Source of the DNA: Gammaproteobacteria bacterium
Lineage (GTDB): Bacteria > Pseudomonadota > Gammaproteobacteria > Thiohalospirales > Thiohalospiraceae
Reading direction: 5' to 3'
Assembly: GCA_014762485.1 (NCBI GenBank)
Contig: JABURU010000195.1
Coordinates: 1-7,524, forward strand
Length of the DNA: 7,524 nucleotides
A program made the translations under genes and the position numbers. The notes under the pieces were generated by a model. The model was not told where the DNA came from. It saw only the letters and a program-made list of their open reading frames with translations, and did not search any database. The stretch's first letter is position 1, and each line of letters opens with the position of its first letter. Below, in pieces: positions 5,685-7,524 of this stretch.

Positions 5685-6770
5685 ATGAATTTTGCCATGA
5701 CGCATTATCGGTTTAGTTCAAATTTACTGCTATCGCTTTGTCTACTACTGCTCAGTGCCTGCGATGACTATCTGCATAGCGATTTTCCCGATATATCCCC
5801 TGCCGAGCACTATCAGGCCACCACCATCATTAATCGCCTCCCTGCTACGACCACCACCCCCACAGTGATGACCTGGAATATCAAGTTCGGTGGTGCTCGT
5901 ATCGACTTCTTCTTTGACTGCTTCGGTAACCGCGTTTTGATGACAGAAAACGAAGTATTGACCAATATGAAAGCGGTGGCCAACCGTATAAGACTTATCA
6001 ACCCTGATATTATCTATTTGCAAGAAGTCGACATTCGTTCCAAACGCTCAGCCTATATCAATCAGATGCAATACCTGCTGGATAATACCGATTTAAATTA
6101 TGGTGTTTACGCCTCACAATGGCGTAGTGACTTTGTTCCCAGTGATGGCATCGGCCCGATAGACTCAGGCAATGCCATTTTAAGCAAATGGCCCATTACC
6201 AATGCGACCCGCCATTCATTACCGCTGATCGCAGAGCAGGATTCCCTAACGCAATATTTCTATTTGCGTCGTAATTATATCAAGGCGCAAACCATTCCTG
6301 ATGGCAGTACAACCTTGCATATGATTGCTTCGCATACCTCAGCTTATGCCTCCGACAATACGAAGCAACGCCAACTACAGATCATTCATAATGCCGCGAA
6401 GAACCTTAATGATGCCGGTCATGCCGTACTGGTAGGTGGGGACTTTAACACCTTGCCGCCAGGTGAGCTGATGCGTAGTGGCTTTGCTGATGTGGTCTGT
6501 ACCGATCCAGACTTTACCGGTGGCGATTACTCCAACGAGGGCACATGGATACAGCCATTCTATACAACATTTAACCCCGCCATCGTATCGCCTGAGAATA
6601 ATGCCGCCCATTACACGTATAGCGCCGAGCCGGCCTCCACGCCTCCTACACTAAATCGAAAACTGGACTATCTTTTTACTAACGGCACATTTAATCCTGG
6701 CACCACGGACCAAACTGCCGTGCAGCTCTCTGATCATGTTCCGGTGTATACGACCGTGCAGGCCTATTAA
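5685..6770 (+). CDS. Lipoprotein of the endonuclease/exonuclease/phosphatase (EEP) superfamily
   Basis: The 361-residue product begins with a type II signal peptide whose lipobox LSAC puts the lipidated Cys at 26. Asp27 and Asp28 follow, and Asp at +2 is the classic signal for retention in the inner membrane, so the enzyme should face the periplasm there. The EEP metal-dependent hydrolase set is complete: Asn65 (TWNIK), Glu114 (LQEVD), the GNAILSKWPI strand (162-171), His217 (ASHTS), Asp253 and Asn255 (GGDFNTLPP), Asp328 (KLDYL) and Asp350-His351 (LSDHVPV). The family cleaves phosphodiesters or phosphomonoesters in DNA, RNA, phospholipids or inositol phosphates; the substrate cannot be told here. 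Neither start (ATG 5685 or, four codons in, ATG 5697) has a good ribosome site. The next gene begins two bases after the stop, so the two are surely cotranscribed. Confidence 0.88.
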   Translation: MNFAMTHYRFSSNLLLSLCLLLLSACDDYLHSDFPDISPAEHYQATTIINRLPATTTTPTVMTWNIKFGGARIDFFFDCFGNRVLMTENEVLTNMKAVANRIRLINPDIIYLQEVDIRSKRSAYINQMQYLLDNTDLNYGVYASQWRSDFVPSDGIGPIDSGNAILSKWPITNATRHSLPLIAEQDSLTQYFYLRRNYIKAQTIPDGSTTLHMIASHTSAYASDNTKQRQLQIIHNAAKNLNDAGHAVLVGGDFNTLPPGELMRSGFADVVCTDPDFTGGDYSNEGTWIQPFYTTFNPAIVSPENNAAHYTYSAEPASTPPTLNRKLDYLFTNGTFNPGTTDQTAVQLSDHVPVYTTVQAY

Positions 6771-6772
6771 TC

Positions 6773-7524
6773 ATGAAAAAATTATACGCGCTGTTTCTTC
6801 TAGCAATATCTCAGCCTTTACAGGCGATAGAGCCATGGACAGCGGGTACCGCCTTTACCTTATCGCAGGGACAAAGTGAAATTGGAGTTTTCAGTGCATA
6901 CCGACATGGTCTGGACAGTGATACAGAAATCAGCACCATCGCCTATGCCAATATCATCTATCCGAACATCAGCCTTAAACAGAAATGGACCGGACTAAGT
7001 GGCTGGCAGTTTTCTTCAGAGCATGCCTTAAGTTACCCAACCATGTTTCTTGATGCCACGGCATCCGACGGCATAGGTGGCCTGTTACCACCTACCACCA
7101 GTACGCCTGAATTGTTAACGGTGAATAACCGCTTTTATTTCAGTAAACATTTGAGTAAAGACATGATCCTGACCCCTAGCGTCAGTATTGAATTAACCGC
7201 CGGTGCCAACGAAGGACTTATGCCCACTATCGACTTTCCCATGTTGTATCAACGTACAGCCTCATATCATACGGGAGTCGCGTTTAATACAGGAATCGAT
7301 TTAGATGGCGTATTTGCCGATAGCTGGGGTTATTCTGCCGATCTGGAATATTTTTACCTGCCAGGGCTGGATGCCAATTCAGCCTGGGAGTCCAAGGCAT
7401 TATTATTTTATCAGTGGGGACTCAATAGAAGAGTACTGTTTGGCTACAAGTTTATTGATGCCAAATATCCTTACGGAGAAAATTCGCATGCCTTCCCTAT
7501 GCTTGATGTGATTTGGTCGTGGTA
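6773..7524 (+). CDS. Exported beta-rich protein, probable outer-membrane beta-barrel, 3' end missing
   Basis: The frame is open from ATG 6773 to the window end, giving 250 complete codons and no stop, so the gene is cut by the boundary. It starts with a Sec signal peptide (Lys2, Lys3, hydrophobic LYALFLLAI, predicted cleavage after LQA at 18). The rest has repeated 8-12 residue segments of alternating hydrophobic and polar residues ending in aromatics, such as SEIGVFSAYRHG, ISTIAYANIIYP, NNRFYFSKHL, YSADLEYFYLPG and VLFGYKFIDAKYPYG, joined by Gly/Asp/Asn-rich turns. That pattern fits an outer-membrane beta-barrel, though I recognise no porin or transporter family. It starts two bases after the EEP lipoprotein stop, with only a weak GCAGG upstream, so translation is probably coupled. 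The shared transcription suggests a joint role at the envelope, which is inference. Confidence 0.78.
   Translation, partial: MKKLYALFLLAISQPLQAIEPWTAGTAFTLSQGQSEIGVFSAYRHGLDSDTEISTIAYANIIYPNISLKQKWTGLSGWQFSSEHALSYPTMFLDATASDGIGGLLPPTTSTPELLTVNNRFYFSKHLSKDMILTPSVSIELTAGANEGLMPTIDFPMLYQRTASYHTGVAFNTGIDLDGVFADSWGYSADLEYFYLPGLDANSAWESKALLFYQWGLNRRVLFGYKFIDAKYPYGENSHAFPMLDVIWSW

Noticed and set aside
7305..7511. Small open frame on the plus strand near the window end
   Set aside because: It lies in another frame inside the longer exported beta-rich gene, which has a signal peptide, coupled start and consistent composition.

Overview
The window reads as ordinary chromosomal DNA of an aerobic or facultative gammaproteobacterium. 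This rests on a type II NADH dehydrogenase of E. coli length, a MetA-type homoserine acyltransferase, Lol-type lipoprotein signals, Sec signal peptides and moderate GC. I cannot name the genus. I saw no insertion sequence, integrase, CRISPR array, tRNA or rRNA, and no gene-free stretch longer than 254 bases.

Left part (1-845): the window opens inside a one-domain voltage-gated cation channel of the bacterial NaChBac/Nav family, with the filter, S6 helix and C-terminal coiled coil present. A separately promoted single-domain STAS protein (SpoIIAA/RsbV-like) follows; its kinase and phosphatase partners are not in the window.

Middle part (about 883-3177): a probable three-gene operon encodes a P-loop NTPase of unknown role, a divergent MetA-family homoserine O-acyltransferase and a small lipoprotein, with gaps of 16 and 9 bases. 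A sigma70-like promoter and a Shine-Dalgarno sequence just inside the first ORF favour a GTG start at 942. Two strong hairpins follow the operon in the 254-base gap before ndh. That gap also holds an FNR-box-like sequence, notable because FNR represses ndh in E. coli.

Right part (3432-7524): ndh (NDH-2) runs convergently into a gene for an exported, all-helical protein of unknown function, and their stop codons overlap. Across a 184-base divergent intergenic region lies a lipoprotein of the endonuclease/exonuclease/phosphatase (EEP) fold with a complete catalytic set and an inner-membrane retention signal (Asp at +2). Two bases after it begins an exported, beta-rich, probably outer-membrane protein that runs off the window end.

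No defence or mobile system is visible. The points most worth following are the acidic, calcium-type filter of the channel, the unusual active-site residues of the MetA homologue and its pairing with an NTPase, and the coupled EEP lipoprotein/beta-barrel pair.
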